Assembly (NCBI GenBank): GCA_002412865.1
Contig: DHVW01000011.1
Coordinates: 1-41,466 of the forward strand
Length of the DNA: 41,466 bases
Origin: Sulfurovum sp. UBA5198
GTDB lineage: Bacteria; Campylobacterota; Campylobacteria; Campylobacterales; Sulfurovaceae
Reading direction: 5' to 3'
A model generated the notes under the pieces. It saw only the letters and a program-made list of their open reading frames with translations, was not told the DNA's origin and searched no databases. This document shows positions 7,311 to 16,393 of this stretch, piece after piece (position 1 is the first letter of the stretch; every line of letters starts with the position of its first letter). Both the position numbers and the translations under genes were made by a program.

Positions 7311-9643
7311 CTTAAAGTAGCCCCAAGCTCTTTGGCTAAAGCATCTAAAGCACCATTTGTAACGCTATTTATATCTTCTTCTGTAAGTGTATTTTCACTT
7401 GATTGAATAAAAAATCTAATTGTTAAACTTTGTTTTTCTCCAAGTGAGCCATCTTCATAGATATCAACTGGATAAAAGCTTATCAAAAGCGGTAATTTCT
7501 CTCTTGACACTACACTTTTAACTTTGCTATAGGATATTGACTTATCCACTACTATACTTAAATCTTTATATACGCCTTGAAAATTTGAGATTGGTTTAGC
7601 ATTTATATGTTGAGAGTAGAATGGCTCAATATCCATTTCGGCTATAAATGCACTGTGAATTCCAAATTCATCTTGAGCAGTAGGATGTAGCTTGCTTATA
7701 TAGCCACAAATTTTTCCTTGCACAAAAATATCAGCTGATTGATATGGATGAATCAGACCATTGCTGTGATTGCATGGCAATAGTTCAAATCTACCTAGTA
7801 TTCCATATAATTTCTCTAAAAACGAAGAAAATTGAATATCAGTTGGTTTGCCTCCATTGATAATATTTTCAGCTTCACTTTGCCCACTCCATATAAATGC
7901 AATTTTTTCAGTTTCGTCCCTCTTGGAGCTAAAGACACTACCTATTTCAAATAAGCCAACAGCTCTTTTTCCGTAGTTGATATTGTTTTTCGTAGCAATA
8001 AGAAGATTAATGAGCATTGTACTTCTAAGCGTATTAAGCTCATTTACAATTGGATTTAAAAGCGATAATTTTTCACTTGTGATGTCAAAACTATACTTTT
8101 TTAGAAGTTTATTGTCACTAAATACATATGTTAATGCCTCATCAAAACCATTTGCCACACTACGATTTCTGATATTTTGTTTATTTCTAAAATCAACTAT
8201 TACACTTGATGAATGTACAGTTTCCGTAAAAGATAATGGCTTGGCGTCAATCTTATCTATTCCAATTATACGCAAAATTTCTTCTGCTATGTCTTGAATA
8301 TTTTCAATATCATGTCTATATGGAGGAACTGTTGCAACAAAAGAATTTTCTCTTGTTGCTGAGAGTGTAAATCCTAAGTTTTTTAGGATCTGATTAATTT
8401 TACTCTTCTCCAGACTTTGTCCTATTATTGAGTTTATTTCACTCAAGTCTACAACTATTGATTTTGCATGCATGTCTATCTTGTGTGACAACATTCCATC
8501 ATTGAATTCAAGTTGTAGATATTTTTCCATTAAGTTAGATATATATAAAATACCTGTTTCTAAGTTAGGATTGCTACCTCTAGATGCAATATAGTATAAA
8601 TCATCTCGCCCCAAAGATGCATCAATCTCATGTAGATTATTTGGCTCTGTGTAACTAGCCTCTACTATAAGTGATTTAGAATTTTTATCTGCAATGAATT
8701 GTATATTCTGATTTATACCTATCATTGAAGCGGTGTCATTGTTATGCATAACACACATAACGCCCTCGTTATTTTTAGTTAGATTTATATTGATGTGCTT
8801 ATTGTCATCTTGAAATAGTTCACTATTATAACATCTTAAAATAACACCAGTTGAGTGAATTGAGTATGCTGTAATGGCACCAATGGCAGTCGAGGTTTGT
8901 TTATTTGCAATCGCAAGTCTTAAAAGAACTAGAAGCGGAGCAAAACATAGTATCTCTTTGCTGCTTGTTGCTACAAAATCAAGATTAGCATTCACCTCAC
9001 CGTTTATGTGAAGAGTAGCATCACGAGATATACCAATTTTTTGTTTTTTTGTGCTTTTAGATGGTTTGGTTTCAATTAGACTTGTTTCAAGTACAGCTAC
9101 CAAATCTCTGGCAATACCAAGTATACTGAGGCAATCGCCTCTATTTGGAGTTAGTTCAATCTCAAAAATAGTATCATTAAGATTATCATACTCGCGCAAC
9201 TCTTTACCAATCTCAAGTTCGCCTATACTGTCGTCAAGCATCATAATACCATCATTTATTCTTGGCAATCCTAGCTCAGTTGATGAGCATATCATACCCT
9301 CGCTATCAACACCTCTTAGAGTTGCAGGTTTAATCTCTAGTCCATCAGGCATTATTGCACCTATTGTTGCTACTGCAACAAATGAGGCATTTACTACATT
9401 TGCAGCTCCACAGACAATTTGTCTCAAGCCACTGCCAACATCTACTGTACAAATATTTAGTTTATCTGCATCAGGGTGTTTTTCGCATGATATAATTTTT
9501 CCAATTACTATTTTTGCAGGGATAGAAATATTTTCTAATCTACCAACTTCTAATCCAATTGAGTTAAATATCTCAAATAATCTTTTATCCGTAGTTTCTC
9601 TTAAATCTACAAACTCACCGAGCCAACTTCTAGTTATTATCAT
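7307..9643 (-). CDS. pheT: Phenylalanyl-tRNA synthetase beta subunit
   Basis: The 778-aa subunit of the alpha2-beta2 synthetase that charges tRNA-Phe. In order it shows an N-terminal EMAP-type tRNA-binding domain (about 39-150, with HPDADKLNICTVD), the B3/B4 editing region (about 215-360), a B5 domain (VDLSEINSIIGQ onward, about 395-465), a catalytic-like core (LYGILGRFE region), and a C-terminal anticodon-binding FDX-ACB domain (FQGVYKDLSIVVDKSISY to the end). It overlaps pheS by 4 nt at its start and aroA by 4 nt at its end. Confidence 0.97.
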   Translation of the reverse strand: MIITRSWLGEFVDLRETTDKRLFEIFNSIGLEVGRLENISIPAKIVIGKIISCEKHPDADKLNICTVDVGSGLRQIVCGAANVVNASFVAVATIGAIMPDGLEIKPATLRGVDSEGMICSSTELGLPRINDGIMMLDDSIGELEIGKELREYDNLNDTIFEIELTPNRGDCLSILGIARDLVAVLETSLIETKPSKSTKKQKIGISRDATLHINGEVNANLDFVATSSKEILCFAPLLVLLRLAIANKQTSTAIGAITAYSIHSTGVILRCYNSELFQDDNKHININLTKNNEGVMCVMHNNDTASMIGINQNIQFIADKNSKSLIVEASYTEPNNLHEIDASLGRDDLYYIASRGSNPNLETGILYISNLMEKYLQLEFNDGMLSHKIDMHAKSIVVDLSEINSIIGQSLEKSKINQILKNLGFTLSATRENSFVATVPPYRHDIENIQDIAEEILRIIGIDKIDAKPLSFTETVHSSSVIVDFRNKQNIRNRSVANGFDEALTYVFSDNKLLKKYSFDITSEKLSLLNPIVNELNTLRSTMLINLLIATKNNINYGKRAVGLFEIGSVFSSKRDETEKIAFIWSGQSEAENIINGGKPTDIQFSSFLEKLYGILGRFELLPCNHSNGLIHPYQSADIFVQGKICGYISKLHPTAQDEFGIHSAFIAEMDIEPFYSQHINAKPISNFQGVYKDLSIVVDKSISYSKVKSVVSREKLPLLISFYPVDIYEDGSLGEKQSLTIRFFIQSSENTLTEEDINSVTNGALDALAKELGATLR

Positions 9644-10641
9644 CTAAACTGCTCCAATAATCTTATGTCCCCGTCAAAAAGCGACCTTAAGTCGGGAATT
9701 CTATGAAGCAACATTGCAAATCTCTCAACACCAAGACCAAATGCGTACCCACTAACATTTTCGTATCCAACAGCTTTAAATACATTGCTATCAACAATGC
9801 CACAGCCAAGCACCTCAAGCCAGCCAGTATGAGAGCAAACTCTACATCCTTCTTGCTTACAAAATATACAAGATATATCAACTTCAGCCGATGGTTCAGT
9901 AAAAGGGAAGAAACTAGGTCTAAATCTAACCTCAACATCTCCAAACATATAGCTCAAAAATTCTGACATTATAGATTTTAGATTAGCAAAACTTACCTCT
10001 CCTTTTTGTTGCACAACCAATCCTTCAACTTGGTGAAACATTGGAGTATGAGTAATGTCGTAATCTCGTCTAAATACAGCACCTGGGGCTATCATGCGAA
10101 TTGGTGGTTTGCTTGAGAGCATTTTGCGTATTTGTACAGGAGATGTGTGCGTTCGCAAAAGTGAACCATCACCAAAATAAAATGTATCTTGCATATCTCG
10201 AGCAGGGTGGTGTTTTGGTAGATTTAGAGCTTCAAAATTATGAAAATCATCTTCTACCATTGGACCTTTTTCAACTGAAAAATCCAATGCTACAAAGTAC
10301 TCAATGATTTTATTCATAGTTTCATTCACTGGGTGCAAAGCCCCCTTGATTGCTATATTCTCATATAAAGTTAAATCAATTGTTTCAGACTTCAGCTGTG
10401 CTTCAAGTGCATCTAATTTTAGTGATATATATTTTTCATCAAAAGTATTTTGTAAATTATCTCTTGTTTCATTTAGCGACGCAGCAAAGCTCTTTTTTTC
10501 ATCGGCTGGAAGTTTTGCTAAAGTGGCAAATTGTGCTGATAGCACACCTTTTTTGCCAAAAATATCTACTCTTATTTGCTCAATCTCTTCAAGAGAAGAA
10601 GCGTTTGTAATTCTACTCAATAATATTTCTTTTTCTTTCAT
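9640..10641 (-). CDS. pheS: Phenylalanyl-tRNA synthetase alpha subunit
   Basis: The 333-aa catalytic subunit of class II PheRS. It has an N-terminal coiled-coil tRNA-binding region, then the class II motifs: GPMVEDDFHNFEALNLP, LRTHTSPVQIRKM, FRRDYDITHTPMFHQVEG and the motif 3 region GLGVERFAMLLHRIPDLR. A cysteine cluster, CIFCKQEGCRVC, precedes motif 3, as in several bacterial PheS proteins. It is the first gene of the pheS-pheT-aroA-ispH run, with AGAGG upstream of the ATG. It is divergent from the HIT gene, with about 120 nt between for both promoters. Confidence 0.97.
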   Translation of the reverse strand: MKEKEILLSRITNASSLEEIEQIRVDIFGKKGVLSAQFATLAKLPADEKKSFAASLNETRDNLQNTFDEKYISLKLDALEAQLKSETIDLTLYENIAIKGALHPVNETMNKIIEYFVALDFSVEKGPMVEDDFHNFEALNLPKHHPARDMQDTFYFGDGSLLRTHTSPVQIRKMLSSKPPIRMIAPGAVFRRDYDITHTPMFHQVEGLVVQQKGEVSFANLKSIMSEFLSYMFGDVEVRFRPSFFPFTEPSAEVDISCIFCKQEGCRVCSHTGWLEVLGCGIVDSNVFKAVGYENVSGYAFGLGVERFAMLLHRIPDLRSLFDGDIRLLEQFR

Positions 10642-10763
10642 CTTACCTCTAATTATGCTCTATAAATAATAGTGCGATTTTACCCAATTTTTCATAATAG
10701 TATGATTTTGGAATATTGTTTTATGATATAATAAAAACAGTACAATCAACTTAAAGGATAAAA

Positions 10764-11117
10764 ATGTGTCTATTTTGTAATATAATAGCTGGGAAAATCC
10801 CATGCAATAAGGTTTTAGAGGATGAAAATTTTTTGGCTTTTCATGATATATATCCAAAAGCCCCTATTCATATTTTGATAATACCAAAGATTCATACAGA
10901 CTGTTTTCAGAATGTAGCTCCTGAAACTATGGCAGGATTAACTACTTTCGCTCAAGAAGTAGCCACAAAAATTGGAGTTGATAAGTCTGGATATAGATTG
11001 ATAACAAATAATGGAGATGATGGCGGTCAAGAAATATACCATCTGCATTTTCATATGCTAGGTGGTGGCAAGCTAAGATGGGATACTTTGCACGAGGATA
11101 ATCACAAAAGTTTGTAA
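10764..11117 (+). CDS. HIT-family (HINT) nucleotide hydrolase
   Basis: The 117-aa histidine-triad protein has the N-terminal CLFCNIIAGKIPCNKV signature and the catalytic HLHFH at 93-97 followed by MLGG. Proteins of this type hydrolyse nucleoside phosphoramidates such as AMP-lysine, and are small cytoplasmic dimers. A HIT gene lies beside pheS in Helicobacter and Campylobacter, so the neighbourhood is conserved, here in divergent orientation. The ATG has AAAGGA seven nucleotides upstream, and a TATAAT box lies in the divergent region. It ends 3 nt before the convergent argH. Confidence 0.94.
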   Translation: MCLFCNIIAGKIPCNKVLEDENFLAFHDIYPKAPIHILIIPKIHTDCFQNVAPETMAGLTTFAQEVATKIGVDKSGYRLITNNGDDGGQEIYHLHFHMLGGGKLRWDTLHEDNHKSL

Positions 11118-11120
11118 AAT

Positions 11121-12515
11121 TTAGTGGTTTGCGTATTGCTCTAGCCACTTTCTCATATCAGATATCTGCTCTACAGTCCTAGCTGTTGCTGTGCCACCTT
11201 TGCTTGTTCTTGCATTCATTGAGGCTCGATTGTCTAAAATCTCAATAGCATCACTATCTATTTTCGGTTCTATGCTTTGGAGTTGCTCTAGCGAAAGTTC
11301 TGATATGTCTAAGTTTAGTTTTTCAGCCATATTTACTACATTTCCCACAGTATGATATGCATCACGAAATGGTACACTTATTTTACGAACCAAATAATCA
11401 GCTAAATCAGTAGCACTAAGATGCCCAATCATACAAGCATTTTCCATTTTGTCACTATTTACTCTCATTTCTGCAATCATTTCGCTCATTACCGCTAATG
11501 ATAATTCGGCAGTTTTTACACTATCAAACACACCTTCTTTATCTTCTTGCATATCTTTATTGTAAGCCAGTGGTAGACCTTTCATTACCGTGAGAAGCCC
11601 TACTAGGTTACCATTGACTCTCCCTGTTTTACCTCTGAGAAGTTCAGGAATATCTGGATTTTTCTTTTGTGGCATTATAGAGCTTCCTGTGGAGTGTTTA
11701 TCACTAAGTGTTACAAATCTAAACTCGCTACTGCACCATAAAATTATCTCTTCACTAAGTCTGCTCATATGCATCATAAGAGTAGAAATATTAAATAGAA
11801 TTTCAAGTGCAAAATCTCTATCACTTACTGTATCTAGACAATTTTGTGTAGGAGCATTAAATCCTAGTTTTTGTGCTGTTAAATCCCTATCTATATTATG
11901 AGGTGTTCCAGCTAATGCTGCACAACCAATTGGGGAGAAGTTGTTTCGCTCATAACTACTAGCAAATCTTTCAAAATCTCTTTTGAACATATTGGCATAT
12001 GCCATCATGTGAAATCCAAAATTTATTGGCTGGGCATGTTGCAGATGTGTCATTCCAGGCAGAAGTGTTTCTGTGTGCTCGCTAGCAACAGATACTACAG
12101 TATTTATAAGCTCCAAAAGCAGACTCATAATCTCGATATTGTGATTTTGAACATAAAGTCTAAAATCAAGTGCGACTTGGTCGTTTCTGGAGCGAGCAGT
12201 ATGCAATCTCTTTCCTGCATCACCTATTTTTGAAGTCAAACGACCCTCAATAGCCATATGAATGTCTTCGCTATCTCCATCAAGAGACCATGCACCACTT
12301 TCTATCTCCTTAAGTATCTCATTTAGACCATTTGTTATATCTATTAAATCATCTTTTGATATTATCTCTTTCGTTGCTAACATAAAGGCATGTGCAAGAG
12401 AGCCTTCGATATCCTCTTTATAGAGTAACTTATCAAATGGAAACGAATTATTAAGCTCCTTTAGAAGTTCAGAGCTTTCGCTACTAATCCTTGCGGAGGC
12501 TATATTTTTTATCAT
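11121..12515 (-). CDS. argH: Argininosuccinate lyase
   Basis: This 464-aa enzyme splits argininosuccinate into arginine and fumarate. Superfamily motifs are clear: LHTARSRNDQVALDFRLY (about 104-121), THLQHAQP with the catalytic His near 160, and the flexible signature loop GSSIMPQKKNPDIPE (277-291), which carries the catalytic serine. It stands alone on the minus strand between the convergent HIT gene and the divergent mlaA gene. Confidence 0.97.
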   Translation of the reverse strand: MIKNIASARISSESSELLKELNNSFPFDKLLYKEDIEGSLAHAFMLATKEIISKDDLIDITNGLNEILKEIESGAWSLDGDSEDIHMAIEGRLTSKIGDAGKRLHTARSRNDQVALDFRLYVQNHNIEIMSLLLELINTVVSVASEHTETLLPGMTHLQHAQPINFGFHMMAYANMFKRDFERFASSYERNNFSPIGCAALAGTPHNIDRDLTAQKLGFNAPTQNCLDTVSDRDFALEILFNISTLMMHMSRLSEEIILWCSSEFRFVTLSDKHSTGSSIMPQKKNPDIPELLRGKTGRVNGNLVGLLTVMKGLPLAYNKDMQEDKEGVFDSVKTAELSLAVMSEMIAEMRVNSDKMENACMIGHLSATDLADYLVRKISVPFRDAYHTVGNVVNMAEKLNLDISELSLEQLQSIEPKIDSDAIEILDNRASMNARTSKGGTATARTVEQISDMRKWLEQYANH

Positions 12516-12607
12516 AATTAATCCTATATATAATCTATTCGTATTGTATCATTTTGTTGTTTGATGGATGATTATACTAAATGCACAATTGGTTCACTAG
12601 CGTTGTG

Positions 12608-12636
12608 TTAAACTTTTATTCAATAAAATGTATAAT
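12608..12636 (+). promoter_or_regulatory. Candidate promoter of mlaA-mlaC
   Basis: TATAAT at 12631-12636 with a weak TTAAAC 17 nt upstream, about 35 nt before the mlaA start, which has AGAAGG as ribosome binding site. Confidence 0.45.
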
Positions 12637-12671
12637 GAGAAAAATTTTATATAATTTAGAAGGTAGTTAAG

Positions 12672-13571
12672 ATGAGAGTATTAAAATTAATAGTTCCATT
12701 TTTAATTGTGCTAGGTACAAATAGTTACGCCAATGTAAACATTACAGACTTAAATCACACAGTCAGTGCCATGGCTATTTTAGATGATAAATCTAAAAAA
12801 ATAGAAAATAGTGTAAGCAAAATATCATCCAAACAAAAAAGTATAGAAGTCACAGATGCAAATAGTAGTGGTTCTAATATATCCTCATCTATTGATGAGT
12901 TTGAAGATGAATTTGAAGATGCCAATAGTAGCACTGCTCTTAGATTTGACCCGCTTGAGCCATACAATAGAGCTATGACTAAAATTAATGACAAGATGAT
13001 TATTCATATTCTTGATCCGATGGTAGAAGGATATAACAATGTTGTTCCCGAAGGCGGCAGGATTGCAATAAATATGTTTTTCAAAAATATACAAGCTCCT
13101 GTTAGGGTAGCTAATAATCTTTTGCAATTTAAGCTAAAAAATGCCACAGAAGAGACAGGCAGATTTGTAGTAAACACAATATTTGGACTTTGTGGATTTT
13201 TTGATCCAGCTGAGTCTGATTTGAAATGGGAGGCTCATGATGAAGATTTTGGGCAGACTTTAGGATATTATGGTGTTAGTGACGCTATCCCAATAGTGTT
13301 ACCATTTCTAGGACCATCTAATTTACGAGATTTAACAGGTATTGTAGTAGATGGATACTTTGATCCATTAAGAAGCTCTAAAATTGGAAATGCCAACTAT
13401 AAAATTGCAAAAAATACACTAGAATCTACACTCTATAAAGGAGCAGATATGTTTAATAGAGCATCATTACATGCTGGTGAATATCAAATTATGAAAAATG
13501 ATGCACTTGATCTATATCCATTCTTGCAAGATTCATATTCTCAACACCAAAAACAAAAAATTAAGGAATAG
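12672..13571 (+). CDS. mlaA: MlaA/VacJ-family outer-membrane phospholipid-transport protein
   Basis: The 299-aa protein has a signal peptide, a low-complexity acidic and serine-rich linker (about 30-90), and a MlaA domain starting at FDPLEPYNRAM and including the FFKNIQAPVRVANNLLQ region and FGQTLGYYGV...LPFLGPSNLRD. MlaA removes mislocalised phospholipids from the outer leaflet of the outer membrane. Unlike E. coli MlaA, the signal peptide ends near TNSYAN without a lipobox cysteine, so it is probably a soluble or integral protein and not a lipoprotein. mlaC follows after 4 nt. In C. jejuni a similar pair is followed by an MMPL-type membrane gene, which here is a remnant. Confidence 0.88.
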   Translation: MRVLKLIVPFLIVLGTNSYANVNITDLNHTVSAMAILDDKSKKIENSVSKISSKQKSIEVTDANSSGSNISSSIDEFEDEFEDANSSTALRFDPLEPYNRAMTKINDKMIIHILDPMVEGYNNVVPEGGRIAINMFFKNIQAPVRVANNLLQFKLKNATEETGRFVVNTIFGLCGFFDPAESDLKWEAHDEDFGQTLGYYGVSDAIPIVLPFLGPSNLRDLTGIVVDGYFDPLRSSKIGNANYKIAKNTLESTLYKGADMFNRASLHAGEYQIMKNDALDLYPFLQDSYSQHQKQKIKE

Positions 13572-13575
13572 AATT

Positions 13576-14163
13576 ATGAAAAAAACAATAACAGTTTTAA
13601 CTCTCGTAGCAACACTTAGTACGCCAGCACTTGCACTGAAGAAAGATAACATAGAAGCTGGTATGCATACAAAAATTGATAGTGTTCTTGTTGTTTTAGC
13701 AAAAAAAACATCAACAGCGACAAAAGGTCGAGAGATTATATCCATGATGGATTCACTGTTTGATTACACTCTTATGGCAAAGCTTGCACTTGGTCAGGAT
13801 ACATGGAATAAGATAACTCCAGCTCAAAAATCAGAGTTTACAAAAGAATTTATAACAAAACTAAAGCAATCATATGTAGAAAAGCTTGAGCTATATAACA
13901 ATCAAAAAGTAGCATACAAAGGCGTTGCTCCATACCAAAAAGGTAGACTTCAGCTAAAAACAGAACTTATTGGTAAAGGTGAAACATACAAAATAAATTA
14001 TAATTTTCATGATAGTGATAAAAATGGAGATTGGTTGATATATGATGTTGACTTGGCTGGGGTTAGTATTGTTCAGAGTAATAGAAAACAGTTTGCTGGT
14101 CAGCTTAAAACAAAAAGTTTTGATCAGTTGCTTGAAAGTATAAAGTTAGCAAACAATAGGTAG
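13576..14163 (+). CDS. mlaC: MlaC/Ttg2D-family periplasmic phospholipid-binding protein
   Basis: A 195-aa protein with a clear signal peptide cleaved after LSTPALA. The body, with FDYTLMAKLALGQDTWNKIT, FTKEFITKLKQSYVEKLELY and a NGDWLIYDVDLAGVS segment, matches the MlaC family that shuttles lipids through the periplasm. The frame is open further upstream, but the ATG at 13576 is chosen because it has AAGGA upstream, begins a proper signal peptide, and does not overlap mlaA. Loss of the downstream membrane gene (next entry) leaves it without an obvious inner-membrane partner in this window. Confidence 0.88.
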   Translation: MKKTITVLTLVATLSTPALALKKDNIEAGMHTKIDSVLVVLAKKTSTATKGREIISMMDSLFDYTLMAKLALGQDTWNKITPAQKSEFTKEFITKLKQSYVEKLELYNNQKVAYKGVAPYQKGRLQLKTELIGKGETYKINYNFHDSDKNGDWLIYDVDLAGVSIVQSNRKQFAGQLKTKSFDQLLESIKLANNR

Positions 14164-14166
14164 TAG

Positions 14167-14311
14167 ATGATAAAAAGAGCATGCGACAATATAATGCTAT
14201 AAAGCATTCATGCACAGTGCTTGATGGGCTATTGCTATGTTTGCTGTTTGGGTTTCATCTCTGTTTTTACTTCCTGCATTAGTTGTTTCATTTAAACCAT
14301 ATGGAAAATAA
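14167..14311 (+). pseudogene. Internally deleted remnant of an RND/MMPL-type membrane transporter gene
   Basis: Three nt after mlaC an ATG opens MIKRACDNIML and then stops, resembling the cytoplasmic start of MMPL-type permeases. From 14225 another frame reads WAIAMFAVWVSSLFLLPALV and ends SFKPYGK at TAA 14309-14311, the profile of the last transmembrane helix and tail of such a permease. In C. jejuni the genes Cj1371-Cj1373 encode a VacJ-like, a Ttg2D-like and an MMPL-like protein in this order. The simplest reading is a large internal deletion that left both ends of the third gene. The sequence between holds small inverted repeats (AATGC-N6-GCATT inside GCATG...CATGC) that may now act as a hairpin. 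Confidence 0.5.
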
Positions 14312-14344
14312 GCTAAAATAGTATAATGACAAAGGAGATCTGTT

Positions 14345-15667
14345 TTGCAAAGTAGAGAGATTAAATTAATATTGATAAGTTTTTTGGGACTTATCATGCT
14401 TGGTTCTTTTTTGTTACTTCTTCCTGTTTCTCACAATGGCACGCTAGGTGTTATTGATGCATTGTTCACTGCTACCTCTGCTGTGTGCGTTACTGGGCTT
14501 ATCGTAAAAGATACAGCTATTGATTTTACCCTTTTTGGTCAATCTATCATACTTGTATTAATACAAATCGGTGGGCTAGGGTATATGACAGCGGTTACTT
14601 TTCTTACAGTTATGCGAAAACAAAAATTAGCACACAGGGATAGGCAACTTCTTAAAGAGTCACTTAATTATCCAGGTATGAAAGGTCTTGTGAGATTTTT
14701 AAAAATTGTATTTGCCTCTATCGTTATTATCGAAATTATTGGCACGATTGTACTTACACTGAGATTTTGGGTGGATATGCCATTTCTAAAGGCATTATGG
14801 TTTGGTACATTTCACTCTATTTCTGCTTTTAATAATGCTGGATTTTCTATCTTTAGTGTCAATCTGATGAGCTACAGAGATGATATAACTATAAATATTA
14901 TTATTCCACTTTTGATTATATTAGGTGGACTTGGATATATGGTTATCATAGAGATATTTAATTTTTACAAACACAAGACCAATAGAATATCCACACATAG
15001 TAAGATAGTTTTATATATGAGTGCTTTATTGATACTACTAAGTATGCTTATACTCTTGTCTTTGGAGTGGAATCATGCCTTTAAAGATATGGGCATAGGT
15101 AGCAAACTTCTTGCATCTTGGTTTGCTGCGGTTAATTATAGAACTGCTGGTTTTAATACCATAGATTTATCAACGCTTACGGACGCAAATCTTTTCTTTG
15201 GTACATTTTTTATGATGACTGGTGGAGCTCCAGGTGGAACAGCAGGTGGTATCAAGGTCACAGCAGTTGCATTGGCACTTATAGGTACATGGTATACTCT
15301 CAGAGGCGAAAGCAATGCTCATATTTTCCGTCGTTCAATCTCAAGCTATCAGATTAATAAGTCATATGCGATTATATTTCTAGCATCTATATATGTGGTT
15401 GTTTCAACTATAATATTGAGTGAAGTTGAAGGATTGCCATTTTTGCGTATACTTTTTGAGGCTACCTCGGCATTTGGCACAGTTGGTGTCTCAACTGGGA
15501 ATGGTGGCGTGCTTAGTTACAGTGCCTTGTTTAGTGACGCAGGGAAGATAAATATAATGATACTTATGCTTATGGGTAGAGTTGGCGTGTTTGCATTTAC
15601 TGTGGTGATAGTTGGCAAAGCGATTGAGAGTCGCATCAAATACTCAGAAGGAAGAATAATATTATGA
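14345..15667 (+). CDS. ktrB: Potassium uptake channel subunit KtrB/TrkH
   Basis: The 440-aa polytopic membrane protein has the four-repeat pore organisation of the Trk/Ktr/HKT superfamily. The pore-loop segments are TSAVCVTGL (about 44-52), FNNAGF, YRTAGFNT and TSAFGTVGVSTG, each with the conserved filter glycine. The length fits KtrB-type proteins better than the longer TrkH. It imports K+ together with the cytoplasmic ring subunit encoded next. The start is TTG, with AAGGAG eight nt upstream (14332-14337) and a TATAAT box at 14322-14327. It overlaps the next gene by 4 nt. Confidence 0.92.
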   Translation: MQSREIKLILISFLGLIMLGSFLLLLPVSHNGTLGVIDALFTATSAVCVTGLIVKDTAIDFTLFGQSIILVLIQIGGLGYMTAVTFLTVMRKQKLAHRDRQLLKESLNYPGMKGLVRFLKIVFASIVIIEIIGTIVLTLRFWVDMPFLKALWFGTFHSISAFNNAGFSIFSVNLMSYRDDITINIIIPLLIILGGLGYMVIIEIFNFYKHKTNRISTHSKIVLYMSALLILLSMLILLSLEWNHAFKDMGIGSKLLASWFAAVNYRTAGFNTIDLSTLTDANLFFGTFFMMTGGAPGGTAGGIKVTAVALALIGTWYTLRGESNAHIFRRSISSYQINKSYAIIFLASIYVVVSTIILSEVEGLPFLRILFEATSAFGTVGVSTGNGGVLSYSALFSDAGKINIMILMLMGRVGVFAFTVVIVGKAIESRIKYSEGRIIL

Positions 15668-16314
15668 AACAATATGCAGTTATAGGATTAGGAAAATTTG
15701 GCTTTCATGTAGCAAAAGGATTGGCTCAGCAGGGGCTAGATGTTATTGCAGCTGATAGAGATGAAGAGCAGGTTAGAGAAGTTAGTGAATATGTCAAAGA
15801 TGCTATTACACTTGACTCTACAGATATGAAAGCACTTAGCGAGGCTGGTATAGGTCAAGTGGATGTGGCTATTGTGAGTATTGGTGAAAATGTTGAAGCT
15901 AGTATTTTGACAGTTATGGCACTAAAAGAGATAGGTGTAGAGACTATAATTGCCAAGGCAATCACTAGGGTGCATGGTCAAATACTTTCAAAAATAGGTG
16001 CGACCAAAATAGTCTATCCAGAAATGGATACCGCAAAAAGACTTGTCAAAAACATGGTAACTAATATGCATTATGAGACCATTGACCTCTCTATTACGAT
16101 GAAAATAGCCAAGCTTACAGTTCCTGATTTTTGGGTAGGGACATCTATATTGTCTGCATCATTTGAGAGTGACTACCATGTCAAGCCAATTGCCTATAAA
16201 CACCAAGGTAAATGGCATACTAAATTTGAAAATGAAGATATTTTAGAAGCCAATGATATTGTCGTTGTTATCGGAGATAATACAAATATAGAGGCATTGA
16301 GCAAGCAAGTATAA
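15664..16314 (+). CDS. ktrA: Potassium uptake regulatory subunit KtrA/TrkA
   Basis: The 216-aa cytoplasmic RCK protein has an N-terminal Rossmann fold (GLGKFG at 8-13, acidic D near 31 in AADRDEE) that binds nucleotide, and a C-terminal TrkA-C domain (about 135-216). It forms the octameric ring that gates KtrB in response to ATP/ADP or NAD(H). The ATGA overlap with ktrB shows translational coupling. Confidence 0.93.
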   Translation: MKQYAVIGLGKFGFHVAKGLAQQGLDVIAADRDEEQVREVSEYVKDAITLDSTDMKALSEAGIGQVDVAIVSIGENVEASILTVMALKEIGVETIIAKAITRVHGQILSKIGATKIVYPEMDTAKRLVKNMVTNMHYETIDLSITMKIAKLTVPDFWVGTSILSASFESDYHVKPIAYKHQGKWHTKFENEDILEANDIVVVIGDNTNIEALSKQV

Positions 16315-16339
16315 GACTCAAAAGTTCTTCATAGCTACT

Positions 16340-16383
16340 CTTTGTGGTCACTTTGGATATAATGAAACAATATTACCACAAAG
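16340..16383. promoter_or_regulatory. Inverted repeat flanking a -10 box
   Basis: A perfect nine-base inverted repeat, CTTTGTGGT (16340-16348) and ACCACAAAG (16375-16383), encloses a TATAAT box (16358-16363) just upstream of the unknown gene at 16394. It could be an operator for a repressor or a 5'-leader structure. Confidence 0.4.
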
Positions 16384-16393
16384 GCAAAGCCAA

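Noticed and set aside
6829..7320. A long plus-strand frame opposite aroA.
   Set aside because: Fully antisense to an intact, motif-confirmed aroA; treated as a shadow.
10660..10857. A 65-codon minus-strand frame opposite the start of the HIT gene.
   Set aside because: Overlaps the divergent promoter region and a motif-confirmed gene; no supporting signals.
13498..13575. Upstream extension of the mlaC frame to an earlier ATG.
   Set aside because: It would overlap mlaA and destroy the signal peptide; the ATG at 13576 has a proper ribosome binding site.
14197..14397. A 66-codon minus-strand frame antisense to the permease remnant and ktrB start.
   Set aside because: It runs across the ktrB promoter and ribosome binding site; the plus-strand remnant explains the apparent coding character.
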